NCBI GenBank assembly: GCA_030248215.1
Contig: JASANG010002583.1
Coordinates: 1-64,000, forward strand
Length of the DNA: 64,000 nucleotides
Reading direction: 5' to 3'
Source: Enoplolaimus lenunculus
Lineage: Eukaryota > Nematoda > Enoplea > Enoplida > Thoracostomopsidae
Shown here: in pieces, positions 44,801 through 59,800 of the stretch
How the letters are laid out: the number at the start of each line of letters is the position of its first letter
Numbering within the stretch: the stretch's first letter is position 1
Notes under the pieces: model-generated
The model's input: the letters and a program-made list of their open reading frames with translations, nothing else
Database searches by the model: none
Told to the model about the DNA's origin: nothing
Translations under genes and position numbers: made by a program

Positions 44801-47800
44801 TCCGCATCGAGTTATCGCTAAATAAAAATATAATGCAACGTCTTCGGCAGAAAACATAGTAGCTAGGAGTTCGCTATTCAATGGCGGCTGAACCCAGCTT
44901 TAGAGAGTCTCCAAATTCGATTTGCCTTTGTTTAACTGAAAATTAGCTGTGGGTTCAACAATCACAATTTTTTACACTCGCAACTCCGACGTGAAACAAA
45001 ATTTCTACTTGGTTTAACCGAGATTGATAACACAAATATCAGCAATCTCAATACAGCTTAAATTAAGTTTCTGAGCTACTGCGACTACGAAGCGACATAA
45101 CACAAAAAATTTACTCTTGAAGTTTTTCTTCAAGCGCCTCTAAATAGTTAATTCGTTCCTTAAGTTGCGACTTTTCGTTGGAGTGTTTCTTTTTGTTTTC
45201 TTCAATAATCCACTCATAATCAGCAACATCTCGTTTGGCATTTTCGACTTCATCTTCCAGTTTCTTCTAAAACAGTTCCAATTAAACAATGATCGGAATT
45301 TACCGATCAGTCGTAGTAGAACATGTATTGAGAGAAGTTCGGACATGCTTACTTTTTGATCAGTCTAGTTAAGCATTTTAAACTATATAAAGGACACACG
45401 GATAAACCCTTTAGTGCTGAATTTGATTCTTTGTAACTCTAATACTCAGTGACATAACTTTAAAAGTCAAATTTGGCTTATTAGTTAAGATAATATGCAA
45501 ACTAGCTATTAGCTAACTGCTAAATTATCGGTTTTGGAGGTTCATAAACAATTTATTCAGGCTCCTCGTACCCAGAAACCCTTCAGTAACTCCAATAATA
45601 AGTGAAATATTTTAATTCCTAATTTAGGCTATTCAGTTAAGCTAATATTGAAATTAGCTATAAGGTAACTATTTATTCCGATTGCTCGCATTCAAAAACC
45701 CTTCAGTAACTTTAATAATGAGTGAAATATTTAAAAAGCCATATAAGCTTATTAGTTAAGCCAAGAGTGGATGATCACTCTTTATAACAAGAGTGTGCAA
45801 CTGGGTTCATTCTGTGTATTAAAAACGTACCCGGCACGCGTTGTATTTTTACCTTACCCCCCTCATTTGGGGGGGGGAGGGTATTGAAACCTTGAACGCA
45901 AGCAAATACTGTTGCGATACACAGTGCAAACCTTGTCCGGTTATATTCTTGAATTAAATTTAGCTGAGTTCTGTGTGCAGTTGACCCCCAGTTGCAGACT
46001 GCTATTATCGACTCTTGGTTAGGCTAATATGGAAATTAGCTTTATGATCAATCTCAGTGAAACATTTTAAAGTAATTTAGGCTTATTAGTTAAGCTAATA
46101 TGAAAATTAGCTTTATGAACAATCTATTCCAATTTCTCGCGCTCAAATACTATTTAGTACTGAAATTAGATTGCTTGTAACCCTAATAATTAGTGAAATA
46201 CAGTAAAAAGCCCAAATTTAAGCTTAACCAATTTTGCAAATTAGCATGTAGCTAATAAACAACTTAAATTTCTAACCCGACAATTACTAAGTTTTCAAAC
46301 AAAAAGTTTAATTAAACCGACGAATTTTCAAATGTTCTACGGAAGTTAACTGCAAAATTATTAGGTTAGGCTGTTATAAGGATTGCCAATGTAAGGCTGT
46401 TCAGTTCAAGAATATGACACTGCTAGTGGTGATTTAATGAGTGACGGGATGGGAAAACATGGTTGGACCATAATAACGCTGAATTTATGAAAAAACATTT
46501 TACATGCAAACCTTAAAAACCTCACAAAACCGATAGCTATGTACTTCTAAATGTTATATTTAGGTTTATTTTGCCCGATCAATGATGGTTACTTGAATCA
46601 ACCGTAGCGGAATTACATTTTCAACGGGTGGAACTCTATGTTAAATATTTCAGGGAACGTTCCAGGTAAGTGACCGTAATAATTTACAACTAGTAAATAT
46701 AGTTGTACGGATCCGCAACTTCTAGATATTCTGGTATTTGGAATGATCGGCAGAATTGTTCATAAGCAAAACATTGCCCAAAATATGTATATAGGGCGTC
46801 CCACCTTTAACAGTATTGATACAGCCACACATTAAAGGATTATAGTTTTATTTAAAATTTATCTTTTTAAGGAATTCACAAACATATGGTTATAGCATCT
46901 GTATGCAGGCAACGAGCAGTGTTTCCTGTTCCGAAAACATAATATAGCTCCTGGTGGAATTTGGAAGCGGCTGATGTCAAAATACGTATACCAGATAGTA
47001 CATTGAAACATAACGAAGATTTTGATTAATCCATGTCCTATTGCATGATTTCTTTCTGCCTACAAGGATACATTTTTGATATTTCATGAGAGAGGGGAGA
47101 AGAAAGTATTGCGCTATTTTTCTATTATTTTTAAAATTTGTTTTTTCAAAGCAAGATCAAACTTATTGCACAGACAATTATATAATAAGGCTACTTAATA
47201 TTGCCAAATTCAGTTCTAAATTATTCCTTAAACAAAAAACTCATAGTATTGAATAGTTGTTAGACATCGAGTATCCAGCACATATTTTATAACGAACGTC
47301 CGAACCAAATCCAGCTTATTTCTAGGCTGCAACCGGAATTCCGATTCCAACTACACAATCAATTGGAATTGGAATTTTGAAATTTTAATTTTAATCCTAC
47401 TTCTTGTCGTTGTATACAAAGTCTATATCATTTATCTGTTAAATTGATTTCGATATACTTGTTAATACAAAATTATTCGTATAGTCACCTGGGTGTTTGC
47501 AACTGAGGGGAGGGGCCTCTCACTTACCAAAAGCTCCCCCGTTAAGATTTCCCCCGGTTCAGCACCCACTCAAGATTTCACCTCCCCTTAATTTTAAGTT
47601 CATGAAGTGTTACATTTTTAAGAAAAAACATCATCTGTATGAGTCAAACATACCCTCCCGTCTCGATCATGTCTCATATATTTGATCTGTGTTCATTATC
47701 TAGATGGCTGCAAATGCATTGGTCACAAAATTTCTATTTCTGATACCGATATAAATTTGCTGTTCCGATTCCGATAAATCCAACTCCACTTTGAACCCTT

Positions 47801-50800
47801 CTTTTTTCAAAACCAGAACAAAATGTTTGTTCGCATCCTAGTTGGAGCCATGCAAGCAAATTACCTGTTTAACTTCACATTCATTGCACTGTGCTCGCAG
47901 TGCTATAACTTCTTCGCAGTCATTGTGCTTCTCTTTAAGTTTCTATAAAAATCGAAATTTAAAACTTGTATTATAGGCTGAAACTGAACCAGATCTACAT
48001 ATGTGGAACGTGTTACGTACAACAAGTCATTTTATAACAATGGATGGGTTTCTGAAATCTTACTTATGGATTTACTTACGTTATACTTAAGTAATTACTT
48101 AAGTCGCCGACTTAAGTAAATCCTTAACTTTTGGAACAAAACATGTGTTGTAATAATTTTGCTTTATATAAAGGTGGCACCGCGAGTCCACAGTTTCAGT
48201 TAGACGAAGGTTAGTTTGCATGAACGGTTAATTTGTAATACATCACATTTAGTAAGTGACTTACGCCGAATTACTGTTACTTTTTAGAAAACTTGCCAAG
48301 AAATGGCTTAAGCGAATTTTTCGCTATTTTATCATCAAGTTTTACGAAAACACAACAGAAACTGTTTATTAACAAAACTGGAACTGCACTTTTGTAGGAA
48401 TTGCGGCCGGAACAGGAATTCCGGTTGAACCCTGCTTAGTACGTACTTAAGTACTTAGTTGTACACCACATAATTTCGCTTAACCGTTACAGTCACACAG
48501 AATAGTCGCGACATCACTTCAGATGGACCATTGCCACAGTAGCCAGAAAATTAAGGAATCAGAAAAATGTCAGTTAAAATATGAAAAACCAAACTTTAAA
48601 TAGTTTGAGCACTACGAGGTTCAAAAAGTCATGGTTTTGAGTCGAAATAGGCAAAGCACAACGTATCCGCAATCCGTGAAATAACTGTACAATATCCATT
48701 AACACAACCTGTTGTAAGTCATCCATTTGTATTTGCCATTCGTCTTTTTCAAATTTATGCAACGATGCCATCTCACTTTCACGCAGCTTGTGATCCATCT
48801 CTCTGAATAGCAACCAAAATGAGTTGAAATTGTAAGTTGTTTAAAATAGGAATTCCGTTTGCATTAGGTACAGAAGTAGCAAAATTATGAAATGCTAAGA
48901 AAAAACGCATCAGGTAGGTTCATTACCCACAAATATAATCATCTTGTTACAACTTTAATACGCAGTGACTCACGCTTTAGAAAGTGCGTATAGCAATTTT
49001 TGTCGCTCTTTATCCAATGCCTTGTTCAGTAGTGATTTGAAATCAGAAGTTTGTGATTCGTTTGCCTCAAATGCCGCTTTTATCTCGCACTGCAATTTGC
49101 TTCTTTCAGTATCTGCCAACTCAAGTTGCTTACGAAGCTTGCATATCTCACGGTCTTTGGCTTCTTTCTGCAATCATTTCATTCACCAAAATTCCGATTC
49201 CGATTGCACAATCAATCGGAATCGGAATTTCCACATTTTAATTTTAGGCCTACTTGTGATATGTTGCATACATATTCAGCATTATTTATCTATTAAATTG
49301 TTTTCTACATGTTAACTTATCAATAACTGATTGTAGTTTAGCTTTACAGAGCCAAAAAAATATTGCCAATTGACGTCTTTGAGAATATTGTTGCCATACT
49401 TTGTTAATACAAATTATCCGCATAGTCACAAATTTTGTAGTTCCGCTTCCGATATGAATTTGCTGTCCCGATTCCGGTACAATCCAGTTCCGCTTTGCAA
49501 CCTGATAAAACGGTACCCTACTCCCAGGTACATACTTACTCAAAAGGTACATAAAATTTGAAGTTTAGTGTATTTTATACTTGGCCGCGGACATCTCTAG
49601 CACATCATTACCTGAAATCTTATAAGAGTTTCCAATGTGCCCGTTGTTCGACGGTTCTTCGTACTGACGGTCTAAAACAAGAGCAGTAGTTAGAGCAATA
49701 ACATGCATAGCAAAAATAAGCTAAACGTGGTTATAATTATAACAAATGGTTGATTGGCAATATGCACCATGAGCTTCCGCCATGAATCCAATGGCCAATA
49801 TATACGTGCATCACTTTATTGCAGGTATAGCCTTTGGAGAATAAAGTTAAATACCCACAGGGCAAAAGAACTTGGTATAAACACACATTTATTATATATG
49901 ACTATGCGTTTCCCAGGTATTTTTCTCAAAAGTCGGTGACCTAATAAAGCGGTATCTCGCAGAGTAACAAAACGATAGATACAAACCTTATGATTTAACT
50001 CAAAGTGAGACTCAAGATCTTTTATGGTTTTGTTTGCAAAATCTTTCTCTGCCATCGCAGATTTCAGCCTGCTCTGAAGCTGACAATTTTCATCCAGCAA
50101 ACTTTCATATTTAGAGCGATAGTCTAGCTGTGCTGTCACAGGAATAATTGGATCGGAACCCGAACGACGTCTAATCTTGTCTGCTAAAGACGTATACCTA
50201 AAACAAAGCAATCAGTTACTAAAATATACTTCCAACAAATCTCACAAATACCTAAAGCAGGCAGAGTGGCAACTAGGGATGTGCCGATTACTCGACATCG
50301 GTAATATAAATCTAGGGAAGTGTCCATTAATCAGCTGCGGCATCGGTAATGATCGGTACTTTTCGTGAGTATCTGCAGCAACACTGAAAAATTGCCCATT
50401 TTTGCGATACTTTTCGCACATAGTCAGTTGTAATGCTACCAATTTCACTTCCTGGTGTATATCGTTATATGTCTTGCGTTTCTGTTTGAAAAAATGAATT
50501 TCAATAAACCCCTCCACAAAAAATTTTCCTACGATCGCAGGTTTGGCTCGGAAGTAATCGCGCATTTTGCCTACCAACACAGACAGCGAACGATTGTGGA
50601 ACACCGCTACCTGGTTATACAGCGATTTGAGAAATACAATGACGCCTCCGGTTACCCAAAATTCTCTTTTTGAAAGGAAACCCAAAACGCTTTGATTTTA
50701 TTGTGACAAATCACAAATAGTTGTATTTTCGCGTTTAAAACATTTAACGCAACGTTTAAAAAAATTATGGGTTATCCGCATTTATAACGTCACACTATGT

Positions 50801-53800
50801 CGACAAATTGTCCAGTATATTCGATTTGCCTGGGAGCAAGATCAACAACACTATAACTCTCAATTAGGAACTGTACCGCGGGTGTTTAAATTATGGCGGC
50901 GATTTATTAGTATTCAAAAGTTTTGTTAATCTAATTTTTGTTTTCGGTAACGGTTAAAAATTGACCGAGATCAAAAGTCTTGGTCTCAGTAGGTTGTGTC
51001 TCGGTCTCGCTGTTTTGACCGAGACCGCCCATCCCTGTTGCGAAGCCGGCAATGACCGATATATCAAACAGCTACAGTTTAAATTCTTAACTAAGCGAAG
51101 GAATTTTCCAGTCAAGATTCGTAAAACTTCACAAATTACAAACGGATACAAAGAGAACTGCCGCAGTGTGGTTTTCTTTTCCGGTTGGTTTAACCAAAAT
51201 TTCACATTCATACAAACATCCGAATACTTACTCTGATTCGGGTAACAACAATGATTGTGAATGTTTGTCAATCGTCAAAATATGTAGTTCGTCCTGCGAC
51301 GTACAACTCGCGGCAGCCTGTGACTTAGAAATATATGGAGCATCAGATTTAATATCAACTACCGAATCACGTTCTTGTTCAATAGGCGGCCACTTGTTAG
51401 TATCGGTTTCCAGCTTTTGTATTTCTGGTTGAAATTGTGGTACAGTTTCCGGTTTTTGATAATTTAATTGGTCAGCGTGGTCGTGGGTTAGCTGTAACAC
51501 CAAATCACCATGATTCTTCACTTCAGGACCGCGTGCACTTTTAAGTAGTTCAACCTCTTCGACAAGGTTCATTTTAGCATCGGTGCAATCAGCCAATGCT
51601 TTCGTCTGGATTTCGAACGCAGATTTCAAATCGCTCAATTGTTGTTTCAGTGTACCGGTTTCCTTTAAACTATATGCCAGCTGTTCACGAAGCCGATCAG
51701 CTTCATAATCAGTATTTTGTTTGACACGTTCAAACTCAATTTGGCTTAACACATCAATTGTAGCATCGGCATTGCATACAGTTTCACTTGCGGCTTCGGT
51801 TATACCAGCGTTATTCGTGCTTAGCGATGACTCCATTTCGCTCCTCATGCTATGCATTCGACGGAGTGATAACAACTCCTCTTTACATTGTGCTAACTCT
51901 GTCTCTAGAGCGCGTTTAGCAGCCTGCTCAATACTAAGTTGTTGTTTGGCTTTCGTATGTATATTAGATTCGTGTTCAAGCAACTTTTGCAAGTCCTGCA
52001 ACGAAGGCCTTATACAATCTTTCATTAGTTCTGCAACGCTGCTTACAGTACAAGACAAATCCATAGAGTTGTCCAGTGTGGAATTGTTTTCCACAAAACT
52101 ATTTCTTAATTTATCACCTGGACAGATAACGTCCGCTATAACGCGCTCGTTTTCGGGCGATTTCATCAGTGCGCTAAAGTCAACGTTGGTCGCTCCACTA
52201 TTTGATTCTTCCTTTCTCTCATTTAACCGTTGTTGCTCTGACGCAGTCAAGGACGCATGATTTACGATCGTTTCGAGCATTTGCTGAGCCACATTAATAG
52301 TTGTGTTCAGTACCTCAACATGATCACTAATTTCAGTGCTTTTAAGATTGGACATAGCACTGATATTGTCAACGTTTTCTGCAACAACTTCCGTTGTGTT
52401 CGCCGTCGCGATCACATTATCACTTCGGTTTCTCCCTTGAGTTACATAAATTTTTCGACCCTCGAATTGCGATAGATCCAGTGGCTGTTCCCTGAGCCAG
52501 GTCGAGAAAGAGTGCTCGGCTAAAAACGAAGGTGGCTGACTTCTTGCGCTGAATGTTGATGAAGTATTCGCTGTTTTTGCTATGTAATTGTTTGGTGGCG
52601 TAGTAAAATAATTCATTTTATCATCTGTTGCAATCGGTGAACAAATCTTCGCTGACACGCCATAAATATCAGTAACACTTTCTGGCGGTTGGTCATCAAA
52701 TTTTATCAACTCACTAACACGAGTATCATCGGCAGCAATATAACAGCTGTCAAATATTGTAGAAGTATTGGTTTCTGAATCGCGAACAGGAGCTTGCATC
52801 ATCAACGATGTATTTGTCTCGCTGTCTTGAAAATCTTTTGTATCCGATCTGGCCTCCACCGCCCCTTTCTGTTTCTGTAAGCAAAATTTTTCGCTCTCCA
52901 GCGCCGTAATTTTTAGAACGGCTTCGTGTAAATCAGCCTGCAGTTTCGCAACGTAATCTTCATCAATGTCACTCAAACATTTGACAGCCTAAACAATTAC
53001 AGAAACTACTTATATTATTCACTAAATAAAAATTTAGTTTGTGAAAACTTATCAGTTGCCGTGTGATTACCAAGCCAATACAAAACTATTGTAAATCATG
53101 TTTTTTATCCAAATTCCACAATATCATGCGTGCACTAGGTGACTGTTGAAATGGTAGTGTGATCAGTCAAAAAATTCCGGACACTGAAACCAAAAAGCTT
53201 CTGTGTGGCAGCCACCGTAGACTGAAAACTTTAGCGCCCTGCGCACCACACCGACGCCCGAAAACTTCAGTGTCCTGAACACCTCTGTTCACTAAAACAC
53301 ATTACTCTGATCTTAGTGTTCACTACATATGGAAATTATGAAGATGAAGCGCCGTTCACAATAGTTTGTTTTGTCAACAGTGCCACAAAATCTCTTATGG
53401 AACAGGGCTATCACGACACCCCTGTTCGGTAAAACAAGTTACTCTGATCTTAGTGTTCACTACATATGGGAAAATATGAAGATGAAGCGCCGTTCAAAAT
53501 AGTTTTGTCAACAGTGCCACGAAATCTCTTATAGATCAGGGCTATCACGAGGTCATTTTAAAAACGAGCTAGTGATAGCCCTGGTCCATAAGAGATTTCT
53601 CTTATAGTCCAGGGCTATCACGTGTCACCGCCTTCCCTGAGATTCGCGATAGCTCTGGGCTATCACAAAATTACTTATTCTATACACACACAGCACAAAC
53701 ACATGCACAACACAAACGTATCGATCAATAAAGGTCAATATACACTACAGCCAACTGAAGTTAAATTTAGGGATGTGCCGATTAATCGACATCGGCAATA

Positions 53801-56800
53801 ATCGGCACTTTTCGTGAGTATCGGCATCGACACTGCAAAAAAACTGCCGATTCTTGCCGATACTTTTTGCACATAAAAGTCAGATAGATTGCTATCAATT
53901 TCATTTCTGGGCGCATATCAATGTGTAAGGTCAGGAAAACTGTTATCTTTTTTGCGTTTGTGTTTGAAAAAATTAACTGAAACAAACCGTTCTTATAAAA
54001 TTATAACAGTTTATGATGGTTAGGGTTTAAATCTTCATATACTGGAAAATTTTATAACTTACATCGAGAGGTATTAATTGAAAAGTGCCAACTATTACCG
54101 ATGCCGATAATCTGTACATATCTAGTTTAGGTGCCCCGTGTTAACCTACAAATTCATACGCAACGTTAAAACTGATGTAAATTGTACTTCAAATCTGAAA
54201 ATTGTAATAATTATATTTGTCAAGTGTCAACTGAGGGGAGGGTCGGAGTGTGGGAGCTCGAATAGGAATGGATACTCTCTCCAGGGTGGTGTGGTCCCAC
54301 ACAAAAACCTAGACCGAGACCGGCCTTGAAAAGTTGCTGTCTCGGGCAATTTTCGGTCATCACCCAAACATATTAAAATTTTTAAAAAAATTCTTTCTAA
54401 TGGGTGCTTCGTAGTTCTTTGTGTTTATCATAGTTGATTAGTGTTTTGTCAGAATATCTGCTCGTAATTATTGCGTAACCATGAAAATTATAGATTCACA
54501 GCGAAATTATATTCATCACGCAGAACTTTATTTAACAATGATATTTTTGTTGAATACTCGGCTTCTAATATCGAGACCGAGATTTTAACCGCTTTCGGTC
54601 TTCCCAAACGTTGATGCCCCAACCATTTTTTCTAAGTGGGGGCATCAAAATTCTAAATTGTCGTTAAAGCAGTGATGTAGGCAGTCAGAAATGTTGCACG
54701 TATTCGATGGTTATTCAATTTTTCATCAACATGACCATACCTCAGTTTGACAAGAACTATCTGCGAATGGATTCTTTCTACGCGTTGCGTCCGAAAAACT
54801 GCCATCAAAGTTCACGTGGCGATTGTTCGTTGCTTTGAACAAAACAGGACTATCGCTGTCAATAGTGCTATTTAGTTCTGCAATGCGCGCTCGACCTAGG
54901 ATTGATTATGCTCACATTACAATATCTGCAGCCCATCGCAAAAAAAATGTCGATTTATGTTAAACCCGAACACAGTATTTCAGAACAAATCTAATACGTA
55001 ACATACTTTTACAATACTCCTGATACCACCAAAAAATGTTAATTAAATCGCACAGATTGTTTATTTGTTTGATATTTTTAACGCAATCATTTTAACGGTG
55101 ATGGCTTACTCAGAAAAAACGTAGCAAACTGGTACAAATATAAATAACATTTTTAAAGTAAAACTTTAGGTTTCTGTTATATTCAATTCTGAAAAACCGT
55201 CTGTCAAATCTTTACTCACGAGCCGCCTGTTTCTGGACGCTGGTGCTGAGTTCCTTCAATGCAGGAAACCGCGGGCTGAACATAAGATTATTCTTTGCAG
55301 GATTCAATCCCGGACACCACGTTTCTCGTCGCAATCGAGCCTGTAAGAAAAAGTCCTTGAAGTGCACGGGTGTAGCGAGGATTTTGGAAAGGAAAATTAT
55401 ATTCAATGGAAACTTAGAAGTGGGACTTTCTTGTGTTGCAAAATAAAAACATCCGTACAAAAATTTCACGAGAGTTTGACACCTGAAACCCCCATGTATA
55501 CGCCCTTGGTGAACTGCAATATTTTGTCGTAAGTAATGATATTTCTTCAATTTAGCTACAGATTGATTCGGTAAAACCAATTCCGGCGGTTTCCTTTCAG
55601 TTTACTTTTCGAAAAAAATTTAGGGCCCATGAAACATGGAACATGTCGAAACAAGACTCCATTTTCCATAATTCGCGGTGTACTGCTGAGTGTAGCGAGC
55701 CTAAAAATTGGAAACGTGCGAGTGGAGTCATTTTACTTATAATACGTATACAAACAAAACGTAGGCAATAACCGAATATAACATGTAAACATGAGCACCT
55801 TTGAAAGTAATTCAGTCGCGCAACATGTTTTATTGAATTAACATTGTTAGGTCGCAGCAAGATGTTAAGTATCTCAACTTGCCAAACGTAGTTTTACGGT
55901 ATTCGGAGCCACAAACGTAAATATCCGGTATCCGGTAGGTCTATACCGGATACCGGAGCCGGATACAAATATAGGTTTCTGCCGGATATTATACCGGATA
56001 TCCGGTCGAAACCTGAACAGAATATTCATTCATGAGAAAATACACTAGTAACGCTGTACAACTGCACTGAGAGTTATAAGTGTGCATGACACAGCTATTA
56101 TTAACAAAGTATTAAGCGCAAGCAAAAAATGTCAACAAGCGAATGTCACTAAATTTAGTGCTGTTAAGTATTAATTTGTATTCAAAAAAATATATTGTCC
56201 GACTCAGGTTGAGTATTTCTTGATTTACTGTCGCACCCCGTTGATTTTCACTCGAGTTATACAAATATGTATGAAGATAGCGTTCAACCGTACCTGGTTG
56301 GTCAAAGTTGTTTTATTAGCCACCTCGAGACGACTTGAAATGCAGAATAACTTTGTGAGTTTAGCTATCTCTGCTTCTTTTGCAGCCAACTCGCGAGCCA
56401 AGTTATCATTGCGCTCCTGTATTTCAGCCATATCCCGATTAGATTGAAGCTGAATTGAAAACTTAGTACAAACAGAACACAATTCAAAAATATAAACGCT
56501 GGAACCAAATTATTCTCAAAACAAGACAATAGGCTAGTGATGTTAGTTAGTGGAAAGACCCATAGATCTGTATGGGTGGGTGTTTTGTTGTTTTAAATTT
56601 CAGTGATTTTTAAACAGTAGCTATCAAAATGAAATCTGTTTTTGTCTTTTGGTCTTGGAATTGTGACAAAACAACTGAAAACCAATTTCAGCACCCAGTT
56701 TTTACAAATGGCATCGTGGTTACATGGTGATGTGTCAATAAACCATTTACAAACAACATAAGTATTATGCTGGTAAACCATACCGTCTCCACTTGCTGCT

Positions 56801-59800
56801 CAAGCTTTCGTATCTCCTTCTTCAATCGAGGTATAGCCGCTTCACTGGTTACGACTTCATTAATGATTGGTTTATTCTTTATTGTTTTCGCATTGTTAGC
56901 AAACTGAAACAACCAGAGCTTCTATGAATGCGCTACCGTTCTGTATACTCGCTGTGTCCCGACAAGTGGGGGTTTCGAACAAGATCCCGGTGCGCAACCT
57001 GTGAAAAGTTTGAACCAAATAAACATTATGTACATTTGAGCTGGAAAATAACACAATCTGTGGCTAATATGAATGTTTCCTCAAGGTGGTAAACATAAAA
57101 AGTACAAAAATTTGTTTGTACTTGCTTTTTGAAAATAAATTCTTCTCAGTAACATGATTTTATGTGCTCAAAATATGAACCAACTAAATTGCGCACAAAA
57201 AGAACGTTATTACGACGAGCCATCAAGGTATAATTTATTACTCGTGGTGCAATTGTGTGATAATTTCGCTTGCACCATTATTTGTAAGTAGTGAACAAAA
57301 CAAGAAATAAAAATTTGCGAGGATTTTAGGTTAATATTATAAATGAACCGGAAATTATTTCTGAGCAGATACAACAATTTTTTGCGTTCAAACAAAAAAG
57401 AGGCCCGAAAAACATTTCAAATTTTACTCGCAAAGTAGATAACGTCTCTTCCTTTGACACGGGAGTAACAGTGCATATTATCACTGTTTTCGAATTGCCT
57501 CCAAGAGAATTTTGCAAGATTCTTGTCAACTTTGAATCCCGGAAGCTAACGAACTTTTCTCTGAAATAACAGCATACGTATAATGCAGTTGCTTTCTATT
57601 AATTCCCTTTACTGCAATGCTGGTCAACTTCTCAAGATATTGCATGCATAAATACGACTTAACAACTTGAATTTTCTGAAGCAATTTAAAACCTGCGCCA
57701 AATTTGATTGAAGCTTCAAGTCAGACAAGCTCTAGTAAAAACGTCTCGCAGAACAAAAGGCACGAAAAAGTGAACTGATTTATTGCTATATTCAGCATTA
57801 TCTATTGCTTTTCGACTAGGGATGTGCCGAGACCAAAATTTTTGCGGATACCGATGCCGATTCCAGCTTTAAGACACCATGCTTAATAAACATATAGGAT
57901 ACTACATTACATCATTATGAAGACTTAAAAAGTATCCATCACAAACGATACCAAAATTTTTGCCGATGCCGATACTGATTCCACCTTTAGTGCACCATGT
58001 TTAATAAACCGATAGATAGTACATTACATCATTATATGAAGACTTAAACCTAAGCATCATAAACGATCTAATACTATAAGAACGGTTAGTTTCCTTTAAT
58101 TTTTTCAGAGATAACAGGTTTTCTAACCAGACACACTGATATGCCCCAGATGCTGATTCGGCACATCCCTATCGTCGACTAAACTACAACAGTATCGATT
58201 TCTTATTAAATGCCATGCAATAATACAACTTAATTCGTCTGGGAATATAGTGAAACAAATCCCGAGAGTTGCCGAGACAGAGACCGTCCATCCCTGCTGC
58301 TGGATAGTGAAGGGCGCAAAGCCTTTCCACTACCAGAGGGTGGAAGAGCAGGGGAAGGCCAGGTCAAATGTTTGGGGAAAGATCAGTGAATTTTTATTAC
58401 CTTAAAATTCGTGTTTTTACCATTGGCGCCCTTGTTAAACACGTATCTAGTATCTGTAAACGCAAAAATTTAACGACTAGGTTCGACTTACAATTCATAA
58501 AAACTGGTGTAAATTATACTTCTTATAAAATAAAAAATTATAGATAATTTTTGCGTTTATTTGTAGTGGGGCTGAAAAAAGTGGAGGGAGGCCAACTGGG
58601 GTGGAGTTAAGAGTACAGGCAGTTTGAATGTGAGTGGGTCCGGTTTCCCCCACGAAGTTAACGCCAGATACACAATGCCAATTAATTTTAAAACTTTTGA
58701 GGAAACCAAATTATACAGTATGTAATACTAGGCAGGTAGATTTGTCAAACAGTGCACTTAAATATCCGGATTCGGTTCCGCCCCATCCGGTTTCGGCTCA
58801 TAGTAATATTGTTTCAAGTGACAAACAGCGCCTAACGAAATCACTTGCTTACAGTTATTGTAACTTGCAAGTGTACACTTTGGTGCTGAATAATCAATTG
58901 ATGTTACGGTACAAGCCAAAACAACAGTATGCACGCACATGCTTCCGGTTGTAGCCGCGTCACACAACTGAGAAATAACGCGCGATAAAACTGACAAGCT
59001 GCTGTTTATATGACACCCTTCTTTGAGTCGAGTTCCAGTTGCCCCAGTATCTTTTGCACGTTCAGATCCAGCAAGGTCCACGATATTCTAAAGTAAAAGA
59101 CAAGAAGAGGTGGACCAGGTGAAAAAAGAAGGGGAGGCGATATGTGGACGAGGGGACATAAGTAAATTTTTGGTATATACCTTAAAATTCGTGTTTTTCC
59201 GCTTTGCGTCTTTGCTGGCTACGTATTTAGTGTAAAATATTTGCGTTTGAGTAACCATACTTCAACTTACAATTTCATGCGCGACGTTTAAACTGGTGTA
59301 AATTATACTTAGATTAGGGATGTGCCGAATAATCGGCATCGGTATATCGGCAGTTTTCGTGAGTATCGGCTTCGGCACTGCAAAGAAAACATGTTGTTTG
59401 TTTGAGACTGAAAAAAAGCGGGGAAAGACAACTGGACTGATGAACCGGAGCGAGGGAAGCTCGAATGTTTGTGGAGCTGCCCCAGATCAACTGGAATTCC
59501 TGTTCCGACAGGAATTACTGCAATCATTCATTTGCTGTTCTTATTCCGCCGTTGAAAAACACAAACACCGCATTTTTACGGTCTCGTGACAAATTTATGA
59601 TTAGTAAACTTAAAAACAGAGATGTGCCAATTATTCGGCATCGGAATCAGCATCGATTATATCGACACTTTTGCAGAAACAAAGCTAGCGATTATGTCGA
59701 GAAGATTTGTTCAAAGGTAAGTTATACGCAACCTCAAAAAGTAAAAATGTGAATCTGCTACTTTACCGAAAATTTTGACATGAACCCGAATAAACATTGG

